Below are positions 1-7,996 of a DNA stretch of 64,000 nucleotides, piece by piece. Position 1 is the first letter of the stretch. The number at the start of each line of letters is the position of its first letter. The stretch spans positions 1-64,000 of the forward strand of contig CADBAY010000004.1 in assembly GCA_902792815.1 (NCBI GenBank), given 5' to 3'. Origin of the DNA: an uncultured Bacteroidia bacterium (GTDB lineage: Bacteria; Bacteroidota; Bacteroidia; Bacteroidales; UBA932). Under the pieces are notes generated by a model. It ran no database searches. It was not told where the DNA came from and saw only the letters and a program-made list of their open reading frames with translations. Made by a program: the position numbers and the translations under genes.

Positions 1-214
1 TTCAACATTGTGAAACGGCTCAGTAAAGATGTGTGTTTGGAATTATCTATTTCTCAAACTCAATGACATCTGCTGTTACGGTTGTTTTATTGTTACAAAG
101 ATATCATTTTTTATAGACACTGTAATACTTCCGTGAAACTATTATGGCTCCCGGTGAATTACACTCTTTGGAGTTTTTTGTGCGTTTCATTGCTCGGATA
201 CGGGCATATTATAT
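1..214. other. Non-coding left edge
   Basis: No reading frame is supported here. The sequence is AT-rich. A minus-strand TATCTTTG (complement of 96-103) fits the Bacteroidota -7 consensus TAnnTTTG and points out of the window, so a leftward gene probably begins at or beyond position 1. The first bases would allow a minus-strand ATG near position 8, but nothing else supports a call. Confidence 0.4.
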
Positions 215-222
215 TATATTTG
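215..222 (+). promoter_or_regulatory. -7 promoter element (TATATTTG) of M13 peptidase gene
   Basis: Exact match to TAnnTTTG, the -7 element used by the Bacteroidota primary sigma factor, 23 bases before the chosen ATG at 246. I found no convincing -33 TTTG at the right distance. Confidence 0.5.
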
Positions 223-245
223 GCGATTGAATTAAATTGATAGAT

Positions 246-2072
246 ATGAAGTTACGTTCGCTCCTCCATGCCGCTCTCTCTGTACTCATCATTGTTTCCT
301 GCACAAAAGAACCACAGTCTGCAACGGATCCGTTGCCGCTGCCACCCGGCGTTGAATCCGGCAAGGACCTTTCAATAAAGCCCGGAGACAATTTTTATGA
401 CTACTGCAACGGGACATGGCTCAAGAATACGCCCATTCCCGCCACGAGTGCCGTGGGCGGGATGTATGCGCAGACGGATGCTATGGAGGAGCGTGTTAAG
501 GAACTCCGCACCAAGGTTCCGGATATAGAAAAGTTCTACAGTCTCAAGGAAGCGGCTTCCGGACAGCCGGAGGCCTCCAAGGCGTTTATTGACGCCCAGA
601 AGGCCCGCTTCCCCAAGCCACAGACAAGGGAGGAGGCCTTCATCACCATTGGAAAGTTGATTGCCGAGGGTAACCCCGCGTGGGGAAATAATCTTTTCCA
701 GGTGTGGACTTTGGTATGGAAGGACGGCAAGCTTATGGGTAACCTCTTGCCTATCCTAGGGCTTTCCAGCGCTCCGGATTTACCCCTGCCTCCAGGAAAG
801 ATCGATCCCGCCCGGCTTGTTCCCGTCGTCCAGACCAAGGCAGGGGAGGAAGGATCGGCCCTGAGTCTTGTCATAAAGGGTATGGGGTTTGATCCCTCGC
901 TCTTTGCGATAGACTCCGGTACGGCGGCTTTCTGGGACAAAATGAGTCAAATGTCCCTTGATGATCTCTTGTCTGTGATTGACAACTGCTGGGAATACTT
1001 TGACCAGTTCTCAGAGGAAGAACTCAAGGAATCGGCTCGCAATACTGCTGCCTTTGCCAATGCCTATACCCTCTCATACTACTTTGCCAAAACTTTCCTC
1101 TCGCAGGAATTCAAAGATAAGTACCTGGGCATTACCAGGGAAATCCAGGGGGCGCTCAGGAAACGTATCCAGAACGTTGACTGGATGAGCGAGACCACGA
1201 AGAGCAACGCCATTGATAAACTGGACCACTGCACCCTTAATGTAGCTTTTCCGGACCAGTGGTATATGGATGCCGTGGCAAAGTATACAGACTGCGCAAC
1301 TCTTGCCGAGGCCGTTTACCGCGGCAACCGCGGCATTGCGTTAATGAAGAGTCATCTTCTGGGTAGCAAGGATATGTTCAGTTCCATGCTTACAAATGCG
1401 ATACCGTCCACTAACAGTTTTATTCCCGCAGACCTTACCCTTATGAACGCCATGTACGATCCTGCATATAACGCCGTGTTCATCTATCCCGCGTTAATGC
1501 TTCCGCCCACACTTCCGGAAAACGTCACGGCGGCCTATGAGTACGCGATGTTCGTCATTATCGGCCACGAACTCACCCACGGATTTGACACCAACGGCTC
1601 CAAGTATGACAAGTACGGCAACCAGGACAACTGGTGGACGGTGGCCGACAGGATGGCCTTCGAGGAGCGTCGTGACCTACTTGTCTCCTGCTACAACCAC
1701 CTTGAGATCGATCCTGTCCGTAAGCCCGGAATCTTTTCCAAGGGAGACCTCACCCAGACGGAGGATATCGCGGACCTTGGCGGTTTCCTTGCGGTCCTTG
1801 ATGCCTACAAGGCCCGTCTTGAGGCCGAGGGCTATAAAGGAGAGACCATGAAGGAGCAGCTCAGGAAGTTCTACGAGAGTTATGCCAATGTATGGAGGGT
1901 CCAGTACAGCGATGAAAAACTTGCTCAGTTCCCGGAAAAAGACGTCCACTCGCATGCGCGCCTCAGGGCAAACGGCGTTGTGATGAACACGGATCTTTGG
2001 TATGAGCTCTTTGAGGTGGACCGCAACTGCAGACTGTTCCTTCCCAAGGAGAGAAGGGCCTACATCTGGTGA
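246..2072 (+). CDS. M13 family zinc metallopeptidase (neprilysin/PepO-like) lipoprotein
   Basis: Secreted zinc endopeptidase expected to cut peptides in the periplasm or at the cell surface. The product has a short hydrophobic leader ending in a lipobox (IVSC, Cys about residue 17). The zinc motif HELTH lies at residues 441-445, followed by TEDIADLGG, the position of the third zinc ligand. The C-terminus ends in the Trp typical of M13 enzymes. At 608 residues it is slightly shorter than the usual 650-700. I chose the ATG at 246 over an in-frame TTG at 237 because it starts a normal signal peptide and follows a TATATTTG -7 element. It stands alone, followed by a terminator at 2155. Confidence 0.9.
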   Translation: MKLRSLLHAALSVLIIVSCTKEPQSATDPLPLPPGVESGKDLSIKPGDNFYDYCNGTWLKNTPIPATSAVGGMYAQTDAMEERVKELRTKVPDIEKFYSLKEAASGQPEASKAFIDAQKARFPKPQTREEAFITIGKLIAEGNPAWGNNLFQVWTLVWKDGKLMGNLLPILGLSSAPDLPLPPGKIDPARLVPVVQTKAGEEGSALSLVIKGMGFDPSLFAIDSGTAAFWDKMSQMSLDDLLSVIDNCWEYFDQFSEEELKESARNTAAFANAYTLSYYFAKTFLSQEFKDKYLGITREIQGALRKRIQNVDWMSETTKSNAIDKLDHCTLNVAFPDQWYMDAVAKYTDCATLAEAVYRGNRGIALMKSHLLGSKDMFSSMLTNAIPSTNSFIPADLTLMNAMYDPAYNAVFIYPALMLPPTLPENVTAAYEYAMFVIIGHELTHGFDTNGSKYDKYGNQDNWWTVADRMAFEERRDLLVSCYNHLEIDPVRKPGIFSKGDLTQTEDIADLGGFLAVLDAYKARLEAEGYKGETMKEQLRKFYESYANVWRVQYSDEKLAQFPEKDVHSHARLRANGVVMNTDLWYELFEVDRNCRLFLPKERRAYIW

Positions 2073-2154
2073 TAGATATTCACACAACTGCTGCCACGGC
2101 CTGGCGGGAGAGATTAGCATAATAATTTGACATGAAGGAGCTATTTCCGCTCCA

Positions 2155-2190
2155 AACGCCTCGCAGAAATGCGGGGCGTTTTTGTTTTTT
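2155..2190 (+). terminator. Rho-independent terminator after M13 peptidase
   Basis: Hairpin AACGCC (2155-2160) with GGCGTT (2175-2180) plus inner CGCA/TGCG pairing around a GAAA loop, then a T-rich run to 2190. It lies between convergent genes. A smaller GGAGC/GCTCC hairpin precedes it at about 2137-2152. Confidence 0.75.
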
Positions 2191-2255
2191 GCGCCTGCCA
2201 CCGCCCCCAAAAATGGGTGCAGCCATATACAAGCTCGGCGAGGCCGGCGGCTTTG

Positions 2256-3860
2256 TTAGTGTCTGAAGTTGAAGCGGATATCTGCCGGAATCCTCTCCAG
2301 GCCCAGATTCAGGCGGTCGGATTCGTAGTCGGAACAAAGCTTGGCGTACCGGGCCTCGAACTGCTCGGCATAGGTTCTGTCACCGGTCGCCTGCGTCTTG
2401 AGAACAAGGGCGGTAAGGTTTGAAAGGGCCTTTTCCATCTTCTTGAAATCCAGGGAATACTTTCCCGAAGCCTTGCGCTGGAAGGCACCGGCCTCCGCCA
2501 GGTAATTATAGATGATGATATTGGCCCGGCCCAACGCGGAACCCTCTCCGAAGCGCTCCGAACGTACCAGGGAGGCGAAGAACGTGGCCAAGGCGTCTTC
2601 TTTCGTGAACAGATGATGGATGTCGAAATGCTCCTGCAGCATACAAACCAAAAGGACTCCGGCGGCATTGGCCTTCACTTCCTCGAGGGTGGCGGCCATA
2701 CCGCCCAGCGCCTCTTCCACGCTGCCTTTTCCGTTGACGGTTTCCTTGACACCCAAACCATGGGCGACCTCCCGGAAACCGATGTTCCAGAAGAAGGCGT
2801 CCGCCGACAGATGCTCGGCGTAATCAGGTTCGAGAAGGACGATTCCGCTAGGGCTGACGATGAGGTTGTACTTGGTGCGGATGATGTTTTCCAGCAGGAT
2901 AGTGCGAGTGCCGCGGCCCTGCTGGACCTCTTTGTCAAAGGGCAGGTTCAGGGCGATGACCTTTACGCCCGCATTGGCCTTGCCGGCATAGTAGAGGGCG
3001 TCGCAGGCAAAGATCTCGGAGCCGGCACCGGGCTGGAAGGTCTTGTAGGCGGGATCTCCGGGGAGTTCCTCCTGGAATTCAGCGATCCGGGATACATACT
3101 GCATCAGTTCTCGGGTGTGCGCCTCATTTTTCAGCAGGACGAACGCCTCGTAGGATCGTTTGATGCCCATCAGCTGATCATCCGTCACTTCGTTGGGGCC
3201 GATAACCAAGTCCATCTTACTGTCTTCCATATCCAGCCAGGCGAGAGAACTCTCATAATAACGGTCTGTCCTGAGGGCTTCCGCCTTGCTGAGCAGATAG
3301 GCCGCCACGCTGGGCTTGATGGTAATGTCGGCCGCAGCCTTCAGATAATCACCGATCTTGTCGATATGTTCCTTGTAGGCGTCGTGGTACCACAAAGTCT
3401 TCAGGGACCCGTCCGGAGCGCGGCGGATCAGGGTATAAGGGCTGTTCTTGTCCGGGTTGTCCCAGGCATCGAACTCCTCCCTGGTCATATCCGCCGGGTA
3501 AAAACCGGCACCGGGAAGACGGTCGGCATAGCCTTTCACGAAAGATTTTCCCGTGGCCCGGTCCCAGGGACCGTAATTGATTTCGGCGAAAGTCTTTTGG
3601 ACGGGATCCGTTATCCCCTCCAGAAGGTCCTCCCTGCTTCCGAAATACTGTTCCCAGTAGATGGCGTCCACCTCGTCCGCCGCAAAGCGGTAGAGGTTGA
3701 GGACTTCCTTGCCGTTGTCGGAAATACCGCTGAGGTCCGGAGCCTTGATGTCAACGACGGCATATTTCTCCACGTCCCGGGCGAACGGCGATTCCGTATT
3801 TTTGCACGCCACTGCGGAGAGCAGGGCGAGAATCGTTAATGCTGCTGTACAATTTTTCAT
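2256..3860 (-). CDS. M49 (dipeptidyl-peptidase III-like) lipoprotein, probably inactive
   Basis: Predicted lipoprotein (SAVAC lipobox near residue 19) of 534 residues whose C-terminal half resembles the shorter Bacteroidota branch of peptidase family M49. Active members of that branch carry HEVAHGLG followed about 35-40 residues later by EExKAD. Here the first motif reads REVAHGLG (Arg at residue 363 in place of a zinc-binding His, codon CGG, two base changes from a His codon) and the second reads EEVKAN. One zinc ligand and a conserved Asp are therefore replaced, while the rest of the fold looks intact. It may be a pseudoenzyme that binds peptides. An M49 gene with an intact HECLGH motif is present at 16155. 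The family assignment is from motif memory, without a search. Confidence 0.7.
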   Translation of the reverse strand: MKNCTAALTILALLSAVACKNTESPFARDVEKYAVVDIKAPDLSGISDNGKEVLNLYRFAADEVDAIYWEQYFGSREDLLEGITDPVQKTFAEINYGPWDRATGKSFVKGYADRLPGAGFYPADMTREEFDAWDNPDKNSPYTLIRRAPDGSLKTLWYHDAYKEHIDKIGDYLKAAADITIKPSVAAYLLSKAEALRTDRYYESSLAWLDMEDSKMDLVIGPNEVTDDQLMGIKRSYEAFVLLKNEAHTRELMQYVSRIAEFQEELPGDPAYKTFQPGAGSEIFACDALYYAGKANAGVKVIALNLPFDKEVQQGRGTRTILLENIIRTKYNLIVSPSGIVLLEPDYAEHLSADAFFWNIGFREVAHGLGVKETVNGKGSVEEALGGMAATLEEVKANAAGVLLVCMLQEHFDIHHLFTKEDALATFFASLVRSERFGEGSALGRANIIIYNYLAEAGAFQRKASGKYSLDFKKMEKALSNLTALVLKTQATGDRTYAEQFEARYAKLCSDYESDRLNLGLERIPADIRFNFRH

Positions 3861-3936
3861 GATAAGCGATTTTTAAAAGCGAATTCAAATTCCTGAAGCG
3901 CAATAAAACAAAAGCCTGGGTAACCCATCGCAGTCA

Positions 3937-5622
3937 TCAGCCGAAAGAGATCAGGATCAGCAGCTGAGCCACCAGCACGCGCAAAAACATCGACAGCGGA
4001 TAGACTGTCGCATAATTAACTGAAGTATAGTCACTGCCATACATTCCTTGTGCAAAGGCAAGTACGGGCGGATTGGTGCAGGATCCCGAAATGAGGCCAC
4101 AGATCTGATAGAAATTCAGATGGCATACGGCACGGGAAACGATGAAAGTGATGCAAAGAGGGACGATGGTAATCAACGCGCCGAACAGGATCCACCAGTA
4201 GCCGCCGTTCACGATGGAACTGACGAAATTCTCGCCGGCGCCGAGGCCTACGGCGGCGAGGAACAGGGAGACGCCGATTTCGCGGATCATCAGGTTGGCA
4301 CTCATGGTGGTATAGGTCGTGATCTTGTATTTCGGCCCGAAATGGCCAAGCAGGATGGCGATGATGAGCGGGCCGCCGGCCAACCCCAGTTTGATAGCCT
4401 GCGGGATACCCGGGAAACGGATGGGCACGGAGCCGAAAATGATGCCCACGACGATACCGAGGAAGATCGGCACCAGATTGGGTTTGTCCAGGGCGCTGCT
4501 GGCGTTGCCAACCGTCCCGGCTACGCGCTTGATGTGATCCTCGGGGCCGACACAGATCAGAGCGTCGCCCATTTGCAGGTACAGGTCGGGACGGGCGACC
4601 AGTTCCACACCGGAGCGGATGACGCGGGTCACGCTCACTCCGTATGCGCCGCGGAAATGCAGGTCCTTGAGCTTCTTGCCGGTCATGGAAGATTTCGTGA
4701 CGGTCACGCGGCGGGTGACGAGATGGTGGTCTTTCTGAACCCAATCCTGTACATGCATGGGCACTTCCTGGCCAAAGAGGATGCGGATCTTGTCCACCTC
4801 GCCCTGGGAGGTGACCACCAGGATCTTGTCACCCTCGTCCAGGACGGTTTCCCCGGTCGGGAAGATGACTTCGTCGCCTTTCATGATTCGGGAGACGACA
4901 AAATCGTTGCCGAACTTTTGCAGGATGTCGGACAGTTTCTTGCCGAAGATGGCCGGATTCTCCACGGCGAGGTGCATACGCCGCGCCTGGCCCGTACTGC
5001 CTTCCTGGGACTCCAGTTCGGCGAGTTCCCCGGCCGGGTCGATCTTGAAAAGGCTCTTCCCGAAGATCAGGACCAGGATGACGCCGAGAACGCCGATTGG
5101 ATAGGCGACGGCATAGCCGGATGCAAGGTCGGAAGCAATCTGTGAGGCGGCTGCGGGGTCCATGCCGCCGGAAGCGGCCACGTCGATGAAGGTCTGCTGG
5201 GCGGCGCCAAGACCCGGGGTGTTGGTCACAGCACCGGACATCACACCCACCATGGTCTTGAGATCTTCCCCCGTGACGGCCGACAGGGCCAGGGTAACTC
5301 CGACGGCGAGGAGTATGTTCATCATGGCCAGGAGATTCATCTTTACGCCTCCGGACTTGAACGAGTGGAAAAAGCCGGGACCGACCTGAAGGCCGATGGA
5401 GAAGACGAACAGGATGAGGCCGAGCTCCTTGACGAAATGGAGGATCTCCGGGTCTGCACGCAAACCGAAATGACTCAGGAGGATACCGATGAACAGGATC
5501 CAGGTTGACCCCAGGGAAACGCCCTTGACCTTGAACCTGCCCAGGTAGATGCCGACGCCGATCGTGAGGGCGAGCAGCAGTATGGAATGGGCAATCCCTT
5601 GCCCGATGAAAAGTTCCTGCAT
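3937..5622 (-). CDS. AspT/YidE-type transporter with two TrkA-C domains
   Basis: Inner-membrane transporter of the aspartate:alanine exchanger family (YidE/YbjL-like duplication). Two hydrophobic halves of about five or six membrane segments flank a soluble middle (about residues 205-375) holding two TrkA-C/RCK-C domains, recognisable from the EGDKILVV and QMGDALICVGP strand patterns. The substrate is unknown; relatives exchange dicarboxylates or amino acids. The frame is open upstream to 5697, but the ATG at 5622 begins the normal N-terminus (MQELFIGQG), gives 561 residues (typical length), and lies just downstream of a minus-strand -7 element at 5651-5644 that falls inside the longer frame. 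It is divergent from a LysR gene that may regulate it. Confidence 0.85.
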   Translation of the reverse strand: MQELFIGQGIAHSILLLALTIGVGIYLGRFKVKGVSLGSTWILFIGILLSHFGLRADPEILHFVKELGLILFVFSIGLQVGPGFFHSFKSGGVKMNLLAMMNILLAVGVTLALSAVTGEDLKTMVGVMSGAVTNTPGLGAAQQTFIDVAASGGMDPAAASQIASDLASGYAVAYPIGVLGVILVLIFGKSLFKIDPAGELAELESQEGSTGQARRMHLAVENPAIFGKKLSDILQKFGNDFVVSRIMKGDEVIFPTGETVLDEGDKILVVTSQGEVDKIRILFGQEVPMHVQDWVQKDHHLVTRRVTVTKSSMTGKKLKDLHFRGAYGVSVTRVIRSGVELVARPDLYLQMGDALICVGPEDHIKRVAGTVGNASSALDKPNLVPIFLGIVVGIIFGSVPIRFPGIPQAIKLGLAGGPLIIAILLGHFGPKYKITTYTTMSANLMIREIGVSLFLAAVGLGAGENFVSSIVNGGYWWILFGALITIVPLCITFIVSRAVCHLNFYQICGLISGSCTNPPVLAFAQGMYGSDYTSVNYATVYPLSMFLRVLVAQLLILISFG

Positions 5623-5643
5623 AGCCTGTAACAAATGAACGTA

Positions 5644-5651
5644 CAAAGATA
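5644..5651 (-). promoter_or_regulatory. -7 element (TATCTTTG) of the AspT/YidE-type transporter
   Basis: The complement of CAAAGATA matches TAnnTTTG exactly and lies 21 bases upstream of the ATG at 5622. It decides the start codon, because a start at 5697 would put the promoter inside the gene. Confidence 0.6.
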
Positions 5652-5672
5652 GTGGCAATCTTGCGCTCTTTC

Positions 5673-5732
5673 TATTGATGAATCGAGTTTCTTTCAATAA
5701 AAATTATAGTTATTATCAATAAATATGACTAT
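5673..5732. promoter_or_regulatory. Divergent LysR/transporter control region with inverted repeats
   Basis: Between the divergent promoters lie two nested inverted repeats: TATTGAT (5673-5679) with ATCAATA (5715-5721), and ATAGT (5706-5710) with ACTAT (5728-5732). The outer ATAG(n19)CTAT overlaps the lysR -7 element. This arrangement fits LysR binding with autorepression, but the sites are inferred from symmetry alone. Confidence 0.4.
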
Positions 5733-5737
5733 ATTTG
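5730..5737 (+). promoter_or_regulatory. -7 element (TATATTTG) of lysR-type gene
   Basis: Exact TAnnTTTG match 18 bases before the ATG at 5756; it overlaps the ACTAT arm of an inverted repeat. Confidence 0.55.
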
Positions 5738-5755
5738 CTTGCGGATCGGACCGGT

Positions 5756-6658
5756 ATGGAATTGCGTCAGCTGAAATATTTCGTGACCGTGGGGCGGTTG
5801 GGAAGCTTTTCCCTGGCGTCCAAAGCCTTGTTTATCACGCAGGGAACCATTTCCCAGCAGATTCAGAAACTGGAGGAGGAGTTGGGGGTGGAACTGCTTA
5901 CACGTGATACGCGGCATGTGGCTCTCAGCGATTATGGCGAGCAGTTCTATCCCTGTGCCGTGCAAGTCCTGGAGGAAGCCCGTGCCGGGGTTGAAAGGAT
6001 CCAGGATGTAAAGGCGCTGAAAGTCGGCACGCTCAGCATCGGTGCAACCTATTCCTTCGGACCGCTGTTCAGGCGGACGGTTCAGGATTTCTACAAGCAG
6101 TTTCCCCACATCCGGCTGAATCTGGTCATCACATCCAAGGAGGAACTCCTGAAAAAAATGCTGGACCGCGAACTGGACCTGGCGCTCACGTACAGGCCGC
6201 CGCTCGGGGACGACCGGATCGAGTCACACCTGCTGTTCCGGAGCAGGCTCTGTCTGGTGGGGCGCGTGGACGAACTGAAGGGAGCAGGCAACGAAGTGTC
6301 CGTACGGGACCTTTCAAAGTTCCCGTTGGCCTTGCCGTCCAGGGGCCTTCAGGCGCGGGACACCCTGGAAGACGTCCTTTTCGCCCAGGATGTCAATCTC
6401 GATATCCGCCTGGAAATCAACAGCGTACGAACTCTGCTGGACCTGGTGGCAAATACCCCGCTGCTGACCATACTCTCAGAAGAATCCATCCATCAGGTGC
6501 AAGGCTTCGATGCCGTTCCCATCGCCCATCCCGACGGGCGCATGGACGGCTGCTACCATTATTTGAAAGGTTCCTACCTCAAAATGGCCGCCCGGAAGTT
6601 CATCGAACTCCTCAAGGAGAACAACTCATTCAACAAAACTTTCCTTGCGGGGCTCTGA
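5756..6658 (+). CDS. LysR-family transcriptional regulator
   Basis: DNA-binding regulator of 300 residues. The first 60 residues are a typical LysR winged helix-turn-helix (MELRQLKYF, then the SLASKALFITQGTISQQIQ helix pair and LEEELGVELLTRDTR wing). The remainder is a two-lobed co-inducer-binding domain of the CynR/CysB fold. The ATG at 5756 is chosen over an upstream TTG at 5735 because LysR proteins start at this point and the -7 element at 5730-5737 would otherwise be coding. The divergent AspT/YidE-type transporter is its most likely target. The effector cannot be read from sequence. Confidence 0.9.
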   Translation: MELRQLKYFVTVGRLGSFSLASKALFITQGTISQQIQKLEEELGVELLTRDTRHVALSDYGEQFYPCAVQVLEEARAGVERIQDVKALKVGTLSIGATYSFGPLFRRTVQDFYKQFPHIRLNLVITSKEELLKKMLDRELDLALTYRPPLGDDRIESHLLFRSRLCLVGRVDELKGAGNEVSVRDLSKFPLALPSRGLQARDTLEDVLFAQDVNLDIRLEINSVRTLLDLVANTPLLTILSEESIHQVQGFDAVPIAHPDGRMDGCYHYLKGSYLKMAARKFIELLKENNSFNKTFLAGL

Positions 6659-6703
6659 ATAATCCTTGCGGACGGCTCGAAGCCGACGACCCCTGGACCG
6701 GTG

Positions 6704-6835
6704 GACGGGTATGTAATTTGCAGGAGACCCCAGCAGCCCGTCTTCATCTCCGACGACGAGGTCCATGTGAGAGTCCCCGTCGAAATCGAAGGGTACCGGA
6801 ACGATCATTTCGATATGGAACCGGATTTCCCCCTT
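6704..6835 (-). pseudogene. Relic of an FG-GAP/VCBS-repeat protein gene
   Basis: On the minus strand about 44 codons read as part of an FG-GAP (VCBS) beta-propeller repeat: VPVPFDFDGD, then HMDLVVGDEDG, the calcium-binding DxDGDxxxDL pattern of these blades. The similarity stops on both sides and no start or remaining repeats exist nearby, so this is a fragment left by deletion of a larger secreted protein gene. It could be a chance frame, but the motif is long and specific. Confidence 0.5.
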
Positions 6836-6851
6836 CCTGTTTGACATCCAT

Positions 6852-6887
6852 TTCACTCCGGTTATATGCCGGAGTGAAATTGTTTTA
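6852..6887 (+). terminator. Rho-independent terminator
   Basis: Perfect 11-bp stem TTTCACTCCGG (6852-6862) with CCGGAGTGAAA (6870-6880), loop of seven, followed by TTGTTTT. It lies about 190 bases after lysR and may end that transcript or be left from a deleted gene. Confidence 0.8.
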
Positions 6888-7185
6888 TGAAGTTGAAGGG
6901 GGAGTATAATGGGCTGAAATAGCAACCTTTTTGCAACCTCCTATAAACTGCTGCTTGCTGCCTCCCGGGTGCAAAATTAAGTTGTTGATAGGCAGTGCTT
7001 TAAACATTTTAGGGTGCCAGTGAAACGGGCTCCCTAAATCAATTAAATTGCTGTAAATCAGCGCCTTAACTTTGCGCTGCGAAGCACGACCGGCATCCCT
7101 TAAGTTGTTCTAGCCCCGGAACGGCGACACAGCAATACGCTCCTGGTTGATTTAGCCCCGAAAGTGCGACTATTTCACGCCCCCC

Positions 7186-7224
7186 TCTAAACGAAACAAG
7201 CACCCGCGTTTCCGTAAGTGCTTG
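7186..7224 (-). terminator. Terminator of tRNA-Asn transcript
   Basis: On the minus strand CAAGCAC pairs with GTGCTTG (7197-7203 with 7218-7224) and is followed by TTTCGTTT. It sits 12 bases past the tRNA 3' end. Confidence 0.6.
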
Positions 7225-7235
7225 ATTTTCAGGAG

Positions 7236-7309
7236 CTCCCCCTCGGGGACTTGAACCCAGGACCCCCTGATTAACAGTCAGGTGCTCTAACCAACTGAGC
7301 TAAGGAGGA
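7236..7309 (-). tRNA. tRNA-Asn (anticodon GUU)
   Basis: Complete 74-nt cloverleaf on the minus strand. The acceptor stem TCCTCCT pairs with AGGGGGA (one T-G wobble), the D arm is GCTC/GAGC, the anticodon stem CCTGA/TCAGG encloses CTGTTAA with anticodon GTT, and the T loop is TTCAAGT. The T stem CTGGG/CCCCG contains one T-C mismatch. No CCA is encoded. Confidence 0.92.
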
Positions 7310-7423
7310 ATATTTCACCCGTCATTTCTGATGGGATTGCAAAGTTACGCTGAATTTTCAGATTTGCAAATAATTTCTGGATTTTTTTGTATCTTGTTCT
7401 TCGATTTGTAACGATTGGCTGCT

Positions 7424-7957
7424 ATGAATGCTAAGATACAGGAGGTTCTTGATTGGCTGGAGCGGAACGGGATTCCTTATGAGATTCACTACCATCCGCC
7501 GCTGTTTACGGTGGCGGAGGCTCTTGCATACTGGAAAGATATCGATTCTACCCATTGCAAGAACCTTTTCTTCCGCAATCACAAGGGCAACCGGCACTAT
7601 CTGGTGAGCCTGGAGTGCCATAAGGACCTGGATATCCACGCTCTTGAGCACAAGTTGAGGCAGGGCAAGCTGAGTTTTGCAAGCCCCGAGCGCATGGACC
7701 GCTGCCTTGGCGTGACTCCGGGCTCGGTGTGCGCTTTCGGGCTTATCCACGATATGGACATTGCTTCTACGGCCAATCCTAAAGAGCTTTTCGAGAACGG
7801 CCACAGGGTGAAGTATTTCATCGACTCGGACCTCAAAGACTCCCAGAGGGTGAGTTTCCATCCCTGTGACAACAGCGCCAGCGTCGTTATTTCAGGCGAA
7901 TCTTTCCAGCGCTTCCTGTCCATTTGGGGAGGGGAGTACGAGTGGATAGACGTATGA
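7424..7957 (+). CDS. prdX: YbaK/ProX-type aminoacyl-tRNA editing protein
   Basis: Free-standing homologue of the prolyl-tRNA synthetase editing domain, expected to hydrolyse mischarged tRNA (Ala-tRNA-Pro for the PrdX/ProXp-ala group). The roughly 177-residue product shows the family hallmarks: an N-terminal WLERNGIPYEIHYHPP segment, the HCKNLFFRN block with the conserved Lys, LVSLECHKDL, and the C-terminal VSFHPCDNSASVVIS strand. ATG at 7424 is preferred to an in-frame TTG at 7415. It precedes the peptidoglycan-salvage run on the same strand but is probably a separate unit, since a new -7 element follows it. Confidence 0.85.
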   Translation: MNAKIQEVLDWLERNGIPYEIHYHPPLFTVAEALAYWKDIDSTHCKNLFFRNHKGNRHYLVSLECHKDLDIHALEHKLRQGKLSFASPERMDRCLGVTPGSVCAFGLIHDMDIASTANPKELFENGHRVKYFIDSDLKDSQRVSFHPCDNSASVVISGESFQRFLSIWGGEYEWIDV

Positions 7958-7981
7958 TTTGCTCCGCTCGCGGATATTTGC

Positions 7982-7989
7982 TAAATTTG
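7982..7989 (+). promoter_or_regulatory. -7 element (TAAATTTG) at head of the salvage operon
   Basis: Exact TAnnTTTG match eight bases before the ATG at 7997, so the leader would be nearly absent. It probably starts the run of tightly packed genes through 18161. Confidence 0.5.
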
Positions 7990-7996
7990 CCTTGTT

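Larger units (their letters stand above)
6659..7235. other. Gene-poor gap between lysR and tRNA-Asn
   Basis: About 580 bases without an intact gene. It holds an FG-GAP gene relic (minus strand, 6704-6835), a strong terminator hairpin (6852-6887) and the tRNA-Asn terminator (7186-7224). The stretch 6900-7185 shows only short words such as CTCCCGGGTGCAAAA near 6962, which loosely resembles the 51-nt repeats around 33-34.6 kb. I see no gene there. Confidence 0.5.

Noticed and set aside
4048-5145. 365-codon plus-strand frame opposite the AspT/YidE-type transporter
   Set aside because: Acidic shadow of a clear membrane protein gene.
5623-5697. Longer N-terminus for the AspT/YidE-type transporter
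   Set aside because: It would contain the promoter -7 element and does not match the family start.
6962-6980. Eighth copy of the 51-nt repeat core (CTCCCGGGTGCAAAA)
   Set aside because: Only about 14 bases resemble the core and the rest diverges at once; chance similarity cannot be excluded.
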